This document shows positions 1 to 7,653 of a DNA stretch of 64,000 nt, piece after piece. A program made the position numbers and the translations under genes. Below the pieces are notes generated by a model. The model ran no database searches. It saw only the letters and a program-made list of their open reading frames with translations, and had not been told where the DNA came from. The DNA lies in the NCBI GenBank assembly GCA_963741615.1, contig CAVUIU010000027.1, positions 62,001 to 126,000 of the forward strand, given 5' to 3'. The stretch comes from UBA9676 sp963741615. Its GTDB lineage: Bacteria; Actinomycetota; Actinomycetes; Streptosporangiales; Streptosporangiaceae. Position 1 is the stretch's first letter. Each line of letters starts with the position of its first letter.

Positions 1-1
1 C

Positions 2-871
2 GCGGCCGGGCAGGGGCCCACCGGAGCCGTTCCCGCGGCTGCCGGTGGCACCGGACCTGACGGGCCCGGCCCCGCCGGGCCGGGGGCAGGGCCCGGCGCC
101 CGGGCGATGGGGCGCTGGGTGCAGGTCGCGCTCGTGCTGACCGCGCTCGGGCTGGGGGCGCACATCCTCGGGGTGGTCAGCCGCGGGCTCGCCGTGCACC
201 GAGTGCCGTGGGGCGACATGTACGAGTTCGTCACCACCGTCACCTGCGTGGCGGTTGCCTTCTTCTTTGTCCTCATGCTCAGGTATCGGGCCTACCGGCT
301 GGGGCTGTTCGTCCTCGGCCCGGTGGTTGTCCTGCTCGGGCTCGCGGAGACAGTCATCTACACCCCGGCCGGGCAGCTGCCCCCGGCGCTTCAGTCCTAC
401 TGGCTCGCCATCCACGTCACCTCGATCACCCTGGCAACCGGGGCGTTCGTGGTGGCGGCGCTGTTCACTGCCGTGTACCTGCTCACTGACCGGCATGCCA
501 GGAGGGTCGCGGCGGGACTGCCCACCCGGGCCGGTGCCATCTTCCGCTTCCTGCCGGCCCCGAAGATGATCGACCAGCTTGCCTACCGCACGGTGGTGTT
601 CGGCTTCCCGCTGTGGACATTCGGCATCATCGCCGGCGCGATCTGGGCGGACGAGGCGTGGGGCCGGTACTGGGGGTGGGACCCCACCGAGACCTGGGCC
701 TTCATCACCTGGGTGGTGTACGCCAGCTACCTTCACGCCCGGGCCACGGCAGGCTGGCGGGGACGCAAGTCGGCCTACATCCAGCTGCTGGGTTTCGGGT
801 GCCTGCTCTTCAACACGATCGTGGTCAGCCTGCTCATCAAGGGGCTGCACTCCTACGCCGGACTCAGCTGA
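2..871 (+). CDS. ccsB: Cytochrome c biogenesis protein CcsB/CcsA type, 5' end outside window
   Basis: Integral membrane haem-handling subunit of the System II (Ccs) cytochrome c maturation complex. The diagnostic tryptophan-rich motif WGRYWGWDPTETW lies near the C-terminus, with several hydrophobic helices before and after it. The reading frame is open to the window edge: upstream of the ATG at 107 it encodes a Gly/Pro/Ala-rich stretch with no stop, so the real start is very probably outside the window and this linker joins a missing N-terminal helix to the core. In System II the partner is ResB, usually encoded just upstream, which would also lie outside. Family assignment is firm; the N-terminus is unknown. 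Confidence 0.93.
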   Translation, partial: AAGQGPTGAVPAAAGGTGPDGPGPAGPGAGPGARAMGRWVQVALVLTALGLGAHILGVVSRGLAVHRVPWGDMYEFVTTVTCVAVAFFFVLMLRYRAYRLGLFVLGPVVVLLGLAETVIYTPAGQLPPALQSYWLAIHVTSITLATGAFVVAALFTAVYLLTDRHARRVAAGLPTRAGAIFRFLPAPKMIDQLAYRTVVFGFPLWTFGIIAGAIWADEAWGRYWGWDPTETWAFITWVVYASYLHARATAGWRGRKSAYIQLLGFGCLLFNTIVVSLLIKGLHSYAGLS

Positions 872-931
872 GCGTGACCCGGCTGAGCGTGCGCCGCCTG
901 AGTGTGGCTCGGCGCAGCGTTCCGCCACGGA

Positions 932-1255
932 TCAGGGCTCGTCCTCGTGGTCCTGGCCGCGGATCATCCGCTCCAGCGCGCTGATGAAATCCGGATCGTC
1001 TTCGGGCCCGGTCGGCTGACCGGGACCCGGCCGGCCCGGCCCGGTGAGTGCCCGCTGGCCGTCCTGTTCGAGCCATCGCTCGCGGCCCGCCGGATGGCGC
1101 CGGAAAGCCTCCTGGACGTCCCGCCCGTGCCGGGACAGATGCCGGCGCCGGGGCGGGCGGCGAGGCAGCGTGTGGCCCGCCAGCCACCACGCCCAGGTGC
1201 CGCCGGCCAGTAGCCCCGCGATGAGCAGGGCGGACAGGACTCCCAGCAGCACCAT
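932..1255 (-). CDS. Small membrane protein of unknown function
   Basis: 107 residues. One hydrophobic N-terminal segment (about residues 2-26, ending WAWWLAGHTL) is followed by a basic stretch PRRPPRRRH and an acidic tail EDDPDFISALERM, suggesting a single-pass protein with a cytoplasmic tail. It converges on ccsB with a 60-bp gap. I recognise no named domain. The regular G/C third-position pattern and charged C-terminal helix argue for a real gene. A GGAGG lies about 13 bases before the ATG, which is further than usual, so the start is uncertain. Confidence 0.62.
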   Translation of the reverse strand: MVLLGVLSALLIAGLLAGGTWAWWLAGHTLPRRPPRRRHLSRHGRDVQEAFRRHPAGRERWLEQDGQRALTGPGRPGPGQPTGPEDDPDFISALERMIRGQDHEDEP

Positions 1256-1336
1256 GGCGGCAGCCTAACCTCCGTGGTATCCCGCCTGCCGGTAAATCGG
1301 GCGACTCCTGCCTGCTTACCCTGTGGTGCATAACAC

Positions 1337-2452
1337 ATGACAGTCAGTGAGGACAGATGGCGATGCCCGGTGATTCGTCGTACCCTGAGGCCTGGCGTGC
1401 GATCGCGGGGAGTGCGAGATATGCGGCTGCGGCTCTTTGCCCGCTTCCGCCGGTACGCCCGGCCACGGTCGGCCCGCGGTGCCGGCAGGACACCACCGGC
1501 TGGCCCACGCCACGAATCGTCCAGCCCGGCCGTACCTGCCGCCGGCCGTCACCGCAGGGGCGGCGGGCAGGAGGAGATGACCGACGCGCTGCCGGGCGGT
1601 CGCGGGCAGCCGGGGTCCGGGGGGAGCCCGTTCGGCTCCCCGGTCGGGGACGTCCTCCCGCGTCCGATCAGGCCACGCCACCCCGAAACAGCCAGGGGGA
1701 CCGGGTACCGGTCAGGGGTAGCCAGGGCCGCTATCAGGGTGGCGTCGCGCACCAGCCCAGAGGTGCGCTCGGCAACGGGGCATGTCCAGCAGCGGCCGCA
1801 GGCAGCGCACCGCGATGGACTGCCCTGGTACGAGGTAGCGCACGCGCGCAGGGCAGCCGAGGGGCACCGCGACTGCGGCCCGCTTGAGCAGGTGCTTTGC
1901 CGGGAGTGGGCGGAGGGCGTGGTGCCGCCGCCGGAGGCTGTCCGCGCCATCGACCGGCTGGCCGAACTGCCCGCCCGGGTCAAGGAGATCCTCGCGGCCG
2001 GCCTCGATGCGATCTTCATCGGGCCCGGCGGTGTGCCCGACCTCGACGACATGGCCAGGCTGCACGGTGTCCCGCTGCCATCCGGGCGTGCCACCTGGGA
2101 CGCGTGTGCCGGGGCCTATGGTGAGCGCAAGATCATCGTCGGCTCACGGCCCTCCGCCGCCCCGGACGTGATGTGCCACGAAGTCGGGCACGCACTCGAC
2201 GACATCGACGGATCTGGCGGGATGTGGCAATCGGATTCGGATGAGTTCCGCGGTCTGTACGGCCGTTGCCTGCCGCGTCTGGTGAGCTACTTCCACCGTC
2301 AGGAGGGGGCGATCGGCCGCCGCGAGTTCTTCGCGGACGCCTTCGCCGCGATAGCGTCCCGCCAGCGGCCCGCGCTCGTGGACATGCTGGGCGGCGACAC
2401 CAGGATCGCTCTGGACGTCATGCTCTACTTCAATCTGCGGTACGGCATCTAG
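1337..2452 (+). CDS. Putative zinc metallopeptidase (HEVGH), anthrax-lethal-factor-like fold suggested
   Basis: The C-terminal third carries MCHEVGHALDD, a zinc-binding HExxH with helix context, followed about 50 residues later by REFFADAFAAIASR. The spacing resembles the second zinc-ligand helix of lethal-factor-like (ATLF) and related gluzincin domains. The credible domain starts near residue 175 (PLEQVLCREWAEG). The first 170 or so residues are Arg/Pro/Ser-rich, have weaker G/C third-position bias and look non-coding, so translation may start later: the in-frame ATG at 1577 has AGGAGG only one base before it, which is also poor. No signal peptide is visible. Substrate is unknown; a small charged protein follows 11 bp downstream. 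Confidence 0.7.
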   Translation: MTVSEDRWRCPVIRRTLRPGVRSRGVRDMRLRLFARFRRYARPRSARGAGRTPPAGPRHESSSPAVPAAGRHRRGGGQEEMTDALPGGRGQPGSGGSPFGSPVGDVLPRPIRPRHPETARGTGYRSGVARAAIRVASRTSPEVRSATGHVQQRPQAAHRDGLPWYEVAHARRAAEGHRDCGPLEQVLCREWAEGVVPPPEAVRAIDRLAELPARVKEILAAGLDAIFIGPGGVPDLDDMARLHGVPLPSGRATWDACAGAYGERKIIVGSRPSAAPDVMCHEVGHALDDIDGSGGMWQSDSDEFRGLYGRCLPRLVSYFHRQEGAIGRREFFADAFAAIASRQRPALVDMLGGDTRIALDVMLYFNLRYGI

Positions 2453-2463
2453 AGTGGTATGTG

Positions 2464-2730
2464 ATGTTCGTCATTAGGCTCCCCAACGGAAACCTCATGG
2501 CCCCTGAGTCAGCCGTAGACGCCAGCGGCCGTGTGGTGGGGGACGCCTACGTCGAGGTCGGCCCCGCGGACCCGGAGTATGCGCGCCTGGCCAAGCAGGC
2601 GGTCTCCGAGCAGGAAATCGAGGACCGGAAGCGCCGGTGGCGCGACGGCGACGAAGCGCTCCGCCGGGAATTCGAGAAGTACCTGGCCAGCCAGGGCCGG
2701 GCCGACCAGGACAACTCTGGCCAGGGCTGA
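2464..2730 (+). CDS. Small charged protein of unknown function, next to the metallopeptidase
   Basis: 88 residues, beginning MFVIRLPNGNLMAPESAVD, then an acidic/hydrophobic middle and a highly charged helix (residues about 50-78, rich in E, R, K, D). A GTG immediately precedes the ATG and could be the start. It lies 11 bp after the putative metallopeptidase, same strand, so co-transcription is likely. No family recognised. A role as inhibitor or partner of the upstream enzyme is only a guess from adjacency. Confidence 0.6.
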   Translation: MFVIRLPNGNLMAPESAVDASGRVVGDAYVEVGPADPEYARLAKQAVSEQEIEDRKRRWRDGDEALRREFEKYLASQGRADQDNSGQG

Positions 2731-2750
2731 ACCGGTCAGGGCTGAATCGC

Positions 2751-2795
2751 CGGGCTGACCATTCACTCGGTCGCCCGGGCTGACCATTCACTCGG
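2751..2795. repeat. Tandem 20-bp direct repeat, period 25 bp
   Basis: Two exact copies of CGGGCTGACCATTCACTCGG at 2751-2770 and 2776-2795, separated by five bases. The second copy overlaps the stop codon of bldC on the other strand. The repeat lies between two convergent genes. Confidence 0.9.
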
Positions 2796-2997
2796 CGGGC
2801 GGGCTGTCCGTTGCCGGTTGCGATTCCCCGCGGAGCAGGGCGCGGACTTCGGACTCACGGAATCTTCTGTGTCCTCCGGGAGTTCTGATGCTGCTGATGC
2901 GACCGGAGGCTGCCCACCGGGTAACCGTCTTCGGGTCGACTCGGAAAAGGGCAGCGACCTCTCCGGGCGTGAGAAGCCGCTCGCTGTTCCCGTCCAC
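2788..2997 (-). CDS. bldC: BldC-family DNA-binding protein (small MerR-like winged helix)
   Basis: 69 residues, close to the size of Streptomyces BldC. The core ERLLTPGEVAALFRVDPK, then TVTRWAASGRISSIRTPGGH and a RRFRESEVRALL segment match the BldC/MerR helix-turn-helix with wing almost residue for residue. BldC binds DNA cooperatively as head-to-tail monomers and controls the timing of development in Streptomyces. The longer in-frame reading upstream is rejected: GTG at 2997 has a strong GGAGG about 8 bases before it and gives the family's length. It is divergent from the dehydratase gene, with a 148-bp intergenic region that is relatively AT-rich for this genome. Confidence 0.92.
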   Translation of the reverse strand: MDGNSERLLTPGEVAALFRVDPKTVTRWAASGRISSIRTPGGHRRFRESEVRALLRGESQPATDSPPAE

Positions 2998-3145
2998 TCT
3001 CTCCCCTCCTGACCTCCGTTTGAGGAGCCTGTTCTCAGTGTCCCGGACGGACACCCGTTTTCTTCCTCGATTTCCGGAATTCAGCCGCCGGCATTCGCTG
3101 GCGTTGACTGTCACCCGGATGGCCGACGGGCCATAAGGTGGGCCA

Positions 3146-4189
3146 GTGGCGTCGCTGGTATCTGTTGATGAAATCCGGGCGGCAGCCACGCGCCTCAGCG
3201 GGGTCGCCATCCGGACCCCGCTGGTGCCGTTCCCCGGCGCGGATCCCCGTTTGCTGTTGAAGCCGGAATCCCTGCAGCCGACGGGCTCGTTCAAGCTGCG
3301 TGGCGCGTATGCGGCGATCAGTGCCCTTCCTGCCCACCTGCGCGCGCGGGGAGTTGTGGCCCATTCCAGCGGGAATCACGCCGGAGCCGTTGCCTACGCC
3401 GCGGCATTGCTGGGCGTTCCGGCCACCGTGGTTGTCCCGGACAATGCACCACCGGTCAAGCTCGCTCCTGTCCGTCGGCTGGGCGCCCGGATCGTCACGA
3501 CGCGGCCTTCTCTGGCGGCACGGGTGGCCGCCACCGAGGAGCTGATCGGCCGCCACGGCTATTCGCTCATCCCGCCTTTCGATGACCGGGCCGTCATCGC
3601 AGGCCAGGGCACCATTGGCCTGGAGATCGCGGCTGACTGCCCCGGGGTCGACCTGGTCGTGGTGCCGGTCGGTGGTGGCGGTCTCATCTCCGGGATTTCC
3701 GCCGCCATCCGCGCCCTGTGCCCGAGGACGCGGGTGGTCGGGGTCGAACCAGAACTTGCGGCTGACGCGCGGGACTCGTTCCGCACCGGCCAGCGGGTGG
3801 CGTGGGCGCCGCAGGAGACACAGCGGACCATCGCCGACGCGCTCCGGGTGGAGCAGATCGGTTCCCTGCCCCTGCGGCACCTGCTCAGCAACGTGGACGA
3901 CATGGTGACGGTCACCGAGGACGAGATACGCGCGGCGGTGCGGCGGACCGCGGCGCAGGCGCACCTGGTCGCCGAACCGGGCGGAGCGGTCGCGGTCGCG
4001 GCCTGCCTGTTCCATGCCAACGACCTGCCGCCTGCCCGGACCCGGGTAGCCGTGCTGTCCGGCGGCAACATCGACCCGGCGCTGCTGGCGGGCATTCTCT
4101 CCGGCGGCGAGTCCAGCCCTGCCGACCTGGCGGGCGACGGCGGGACCGGGGCCGGGGGCATGGGAGCAGACGGCCCGGCATCGGCATAG
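3146..4189 (+). CDS. PLP-dependent threonine/serine dehydratase-like enzyme
   Basis: 347 residues, fold-type II PLP enzyme. The PLP lysine lies in GSFKLRGAYAA (about residue 53), the substrate loop is SSGNHAGAVAYAA, and the phosphate-binding glycine loop is GGGGLISGI. Catalysis would be deamination of L-threonine or L-serine; serine racemase activity is possible in this subfamily. There is no ACT domain, so it is not feedback-regulated like classical biosynthetic IlvA (a second paralogue with ACT lies at 30004). The C-terminus ends in a Gly/Ala-rich tail. Start is GTG at 3146. Confidence 0.88.
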   Translation: MASLVSVDEIRAAATRLSGVAIRTPLVPFPGADPRLLLKPESLQPTGSFKLRGAYAAISALPAHLRARGVVAHSSGNHAGAVAYAAALLGVPATVVVPDNAPPVKLAPVRRLGARIVTTRPSLAARVAATEELIGRHGYSLIPPFDDRAVIAGQGTIGLEIAADCPGVDLVVVPVGGGGLISGISAAIRALCPRTRVVGVEPELAADARDSFRTGQRVAWAPQETQRTIADALRVEQIGSLPLRHLLSNVDDMVTVTEDEIRAAVRRTAAQAHLVAEPGGAVAVAACLFHANDLPPARTRVAVLSGGNIDPALLAGILSGGESSPADLAGDGGTGAGGMGADGPASA

Positions 4190-4201
4190 GCTGGGTGCGT
4201 C

Positions 4202-4444
4202 ATGCGCGCCACACTCGCTTATACGACAGCACGGATCCTGCTCTTCGTCGCCGCCACCGGCCTGTTCTACCTGGCCGGGGCCCGCGGTCTGCTGCTGCTC
4301 GGGCTGGCCCTGCTGGTGAGCGGGGTGGCCAGTTACATCGTGCTCTCGCGCCAGCGCGACGCGATGTCAGGAGCGCTGGTGAACAGGTTCCGCACGCTGC
4401 GAACGCGAATCGACCAGGGCGCGAAAGCAGAGGACGACGAGTAG
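4202..4444 (+). CDS. DUF4229 family small membrane protein
   Basis: 80 residues. Two hydrophobic helices (about residues 10-27 and 29-47) are followed by a basic, then acidic cytoplasmic tail (SRQRDAMSGALVNRFRTLR). This matches the actinobacterial DUF4229 pattern. It starts 12 bp after the dehydratase and may share its transcript. Function unknown. Confidence 0.82.
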   Translation: MRATLAYTTARILLFVAATGLFYLAGARGLLLLGLALLVSGVASYIVLSRQRDAMSGALVNRFRTLRTRIDQGAKAEDDE

Positions 4445-4487
4445 ATCGTGTCTGGCAGATCCATCCGGCGCCGAGGCTGCTGACACG

Positions 4488-5720
4488 GTGGCGATGGACA
4501 CAGCCGAGATCTTCACGGCACTCTTCAGCCCCGCGGGACGGGCCGACCCCTACCCGCTCTACTCGGCCCTGCACGAACTCGGCGAGGCGGTCGAGCCGGT
4601 GCCAGGGTCTGTGGTGGCGGTCGGCTACGACGCTGTCAGCAAGGTGCTGCGCGATCCCGCGTTCACGGTTTCCGACGGGGCCAATTTCGACCGGGAGCTG
4701 CCCGGCTGGCGGGAGCACCCATCACTGGAAGACTTCATGCTCAGCATCCTCAACACGAACCCTCCGGATCATCCCCGCATGCGCAGCATCATGACGCGGG
4801 CGTTCACGCCCCGCAGGGTGGCTGCGCTTGAGCCTGCGATCGCCGGGCTGACGGATGCGCTGCTGGACGCGATGGCGGCGCGCGGCGCGGCAGGAGAGCC
4901 GGTCGAGTTCATGCATGACTTCGCGTTCTTGCTGCCGGTCACGGTCATCTGTGAACTGCTGGGGGTCGCGGAGGCGGACCGGGAGAGCTTCCGGCCCCTG
5001 GCCAGGGCCCTTGCCGCGACCCTGGAACCGGCAGACCTGTCGGTGCTCACCGACGCCGACGCCGCCGCGGTCACGATGCGCGAGTACTTCTCCGGCTTGT
5101 GCGCGCAGCGCCGGGCCCACCCGCGCGATGATCTCGTCAGCGCGCTGGTCGAGGTCAGCGACGCCGATAGCGCCCGGCTGAGCGGGGACGAGTTGCTGGC
5201 CAACCTGATGCTGCTTCTCGTCGCCGGATTCGAGACCACCACCAACCTGCTCGGCAACGGGCTTCGCATCCTGCTGGGTGAACCATCGCTGAGATACGGG
5301 CTCTCCGGCGGCGATCTGCCCGCGGCCCAGTTCGTGGCGGAAGTCCTGCGCTACGACTCACCTGTCCAGCTGACCAGCCGGAGGCCAACTGTCCCGGCCA
5401 CGGTGGGCGGGGTCATCGCGGTGCCGGGATCGGAAGTGGTCACGCTGCTTGGTGCCGCCAACAGGGATCCGCGCCGGTTCGGCGGCGCGGGCGAGTTCCG
5501 CCCGGCCCGGTATGATCCCGCCGGGCCGGACAGCCCGCCGATCAGCTTCGGCGCAGGCGCCCATTTCTGTCTTGGCGCCGCCCTGGCCAGGCTCGAGGGG
5601 GCCGTTGCGTTTCCACGGCTGCTGTCCCGGTTTCCGGCACTGGCCCCGGCGGGTGATCCGGTCCGGCGCCCCGGGCTGGTCCTGCGCGGGTACGAGACGC
5701 TGCCGATCCGGGTGGCATAG
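4488..5720 (+). CDS. Cytochrome P450
   Basis: 410 residues, a typical soluble bacterial P450. The I-helix oxygen-activation motif is AGFETTTN, the K-helix ExxR lies in EVLRYDSP, and the haem-thiolate loop is FGAGAHFCLGAALARLE with the cysteine near residue 361. It would hydroxylate a small hydrophobic substrate using external ferredoxin and reductase; no redox partner is encoded nearby. GTG at 4488 and ATG at 4494 are both possible starts. The gene ends 5 bp from the convergent APS-kinase gene. Substrate cannot be inferred from context. Confidence 0.95.
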   Translation: MAMDTAEIFTALFSPAGRADPYPLYSALHELGEAVEPVPGSVVAVGYDAVSKVLRDPAFTVSDGANFDRELPGWREHPSLEDFMLSILNTNPPDHPRMRSIMTRAFTPRRVAALEPAIAGLTDALLDAMAARGAAGEPVEFMHDFAFLLPVTVICELLGVAEADRESFRPLARALAATLEPADLSVLTDADAAAVTMREYFSGLCAQRRAHPRDDLVSALVEVSDADSARLSGDELLANLMLLLVAGFETTTNLLGNGLRILLGEPSLRYGLSGGDLPAAQFVAEVLRYDSPVQLTSRRPTVPATVGGVIAVPGSEVVTLLGAANRDPRRFGGAGEFRPARYDPAGPDSPPISFGAGAHFCLGAALARLEGAVAFPRLLSRFPALAPAGDPVRRPGLVLRGYETLPIRVA

Positions 5721-5725
5721 AGCCG

Positions 5726-7513
5726 TCAGTGACCCGGCCCGCCCGGCACACCCTGGCCGCGGGTCTCGGTGGGCTGGCCGTCGGGCAGCCACCCGCCGGT
5801 GGCGAGCAGGTGCAGCACGGCGTCGACGGACTGCTGACGTGACATCGTCGAGGTGTCGATGGTGAGCTCGGCGTCGGCGGGCTCCTCATAGGGGTCGGAG
5901 ACGCCGGTGAAGCCGTCAATCAGGCCGGCCCGCGCCTTGGCATACAGGCCCTTGCGGTCACGTGCCTCGCATACCTGGACGGGCGTGGCGACATGGACGA
6001 GCAGGAAGTCGCCGACCTCGCGGGCCATGCTGCGCACCCGGGCGCGCGCCTTCGCGTACGGCGCGATCGGGGCGCAGATAGCGATCCCGCCGTGCCTGGC
6101 CACTTCGGTGGCCACGAAGCCGATCCGGGCGATGTTCAGGTCGCGGTCTGCCCGGGAGAACGTCAGGCCGGCCGAGAGCAGGTCCCGCACGAGATCACCG
6201 TCGAGGAGCGACACCGAGCGGTCGCCGCGCTCGCTCAGGGCGTCACGCACGCCCCTGGCTATGGTGGACTTGCCGGACCCCGACAGGCCGGTCAGGAAGA
6301 GGACCAGGCCGCGTTCGCTCCGCGGCGGCCGGGCCCGGCGGAGCTCGGCGGCCACGGCGGGCGGGGTGAACCAGGCGGGCACTTCCTCGCCCCTGTCCAG
6401 CAGGTCTTCGAGTTCACCCATCGCCAGGTCGGCTCGCTCGGTGCCGGGCTCGATCAGCGCCAGCGGGCGCCAGACCTCGGCCGCCCGGTCGTAGGCCCAG
6501 TCGCCGGCCGTCATCACCGGGACGGCGGCCTGGACGCTGGGCCCCCCGGGTTCGTCGGCGAACAGGTGCGTGGCACCGTACGAGGCCGCGACCAGCGCCC
6601 GGAGTGCGATCTCGCGTTCCGCATCGACGTCCCGCGGGGCCAATGACACCGGTACGACCAAGGTGCCCGGCGGCAGATGCCGGGCGGCGGCGCGAACCGC
6701 CCGCACCAGCGCCTCGGGCCGGACGACCACATCTGCCGTGCCCGTGACCACGGGGAGCAGCAGCAGCCGGGCCCGCAGCTGCCCCGCAACATGCCGCAGC
6801 TGGCCGATCTGGCGCGCGTTCAGCGGGCGGCGGGTGACGAAAGCGAGCGCCGGGCCCCCGGCGAGCTCTTCCCGCACCTCGGCTGGTGTCCGCCGCAGCT
6901 GCCGGAAGGGGCCGTGCTCCAGATCCCGGCACTGGACCACCTGGCCGCTCAGCCGGACGAGCCCGGTCGCGCTGGGGCTTCCGTGACCGCCAGGGCCGCC
7001 GGGGCCATCGAGGCCACCGGGGCCATCGAAGTCGCCGTGGCCATCGAAGTCGCCGGGGCCATCGAAGTCGCCGTGACCGTCGTGACCGCCGTGGCCATCG
7101 TGACCGCCGGGGCCGGGCTTCTCTGCGGGCCGGGCGTGGCGGCCGCCGACGCCGGGCTGGGTGGGAGAAGGCACCCGGGCCGGGGACCGCTCACTGATCT
7201 CGAGGACGGCGAGCGGGACGCCTTCGGGGTCGTTCAGCGCCAGCCGTTGCTGGGCTGCCGGCACGGCCTCCTCGGGCACGTCGAGCGTCACCGGGACCGG
7301 CCACGGGGTCCCGTCGGCGAGCGTGCCACGCTCGGACACCGAGGACACGTCGGCGGCGGTCATGAAACCGGTCAAGGGCGCGAACGCACCTGAAAGCAGC
7401 ATCTCCAGGTCGGCAAGCTGGTTTTCGTCGAGAGTCCAGGAAGGAATGCTCGCGAAACCCTCAGCCAGCCCGGTCACTGACCCAGCGGTCACGTCCACCT
7501 CCATCTGCCGCAT
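5726..7513 (-). CDS. cysC: Adenylyl-sulfate kinase fused to a degenerate ATP-sulfurylase-like domain
   Basis: 595 residues. Residues 20-110 match the PUA-like N-domain of ATP sulfurylase (LSGAFAPLTGF, DGTPWPVPVTLDVP). A low-complexity Gly/Asp/His linker covers about 135-178. Residues 200-395 align with the sulfurylase catalytic domain, but the usual QTRNPxHxxH site reads FVTRRPLNARQ (225-235) and the GRDHAGxG loop reads ADEPGGPS, so both nucleotide-binding/catalytic signatures are lost. Residues 402-575 are APS kinase with intact Walker A GLSGSGKS (409-416) and DGD (438-440). APS kinase activity, making PAPS for sulfotransfer, is expected; sulfurylase activity is not. No cysD/cysN lies nearby. 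ATG at 7504 is an alternative start. Confidence 0.88.
   Translation of the reverse strand: MRQMEVDVTAGSVTGLAEGFASIPSWTLDENQLADLEMLLSGAFAPLTGFMTAADVSSVSERGTLADGTPWPVPVTLDVPEEAVPAAQQRLALNDPEGVPLAVLEISERSPARVPSPTQPGVGGRHARPAEKPGPGGHDGHGGHDGHGDFDGPGDFDGHGDFDGPGGLDGPGGPGGHGSPSATGLVRLSGQVVQCRDLEHGPFRQLRRTPAEVREELAGGPALAFVTRRPLNARQIGQLRHVAGQLRARLLLLPVVTGTADVVVRPEALVRAVRAAARHLPPGTLVVPVSLAPRDVDAEREIALRALVAASYGATHLFADEPGGPSVQAAVPVMTAGDWAYDRAAEVWRPLALIEPGTERADLAMGELEDLLDRGEEVPAWFTPPAVAAELRRARPPRSERGLVLFLTGLSGSGKSTIARGVRDALSERGDRSVSLLDGDLVRDLLSAGLTFSRADRDLNIARIGFVATEVARHGGIAICAPIAPYAKARARVRSMAREVGDFLLVHVATPVQVCEARDRKGLYAKARAGLIDGFTGVSDPYEEPADAELTIDTSTMSRQQSVDAVLHLLATGGWLPDGQPTETRGQGVPGGPGH
6980..7111 (-). 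repeat. In-frame minisatellite coding a Gly-Asp-His-Phe linker
   Basis: Degenerate units of 9, 12 and 18 bp encode GHDGHG and GDFDGPGDFDGHG blocks, about 44 residues in total, inside the APS-kinase fusion between its two sulfurylase-like parts. It is read in frame and does not interrupt the gene. Confidence 0.85.
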
Positions 7514-7653
7514 CGCCGCCCGCGGGCTTGCTGACCGTGCCGCCCATTCCGCCAGGCACGCCTGAGGGTACTCCGGCGCCGGTCAGCGGGCCAGGAAGAA
7601 AGTCCCCGGCCTGCCGTGACCCGGCGGACGCCAGGCGGCAGGCACTGGCCAGG

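Noticed and set aside
2998..3294. Extended N-terminus for the bldC gene
   Set aside because: GTG at 2997 has a good ribosome-binding site and gives the family's 69 residues; the extension runs across the divergent promoter and into the dehydratase gene.
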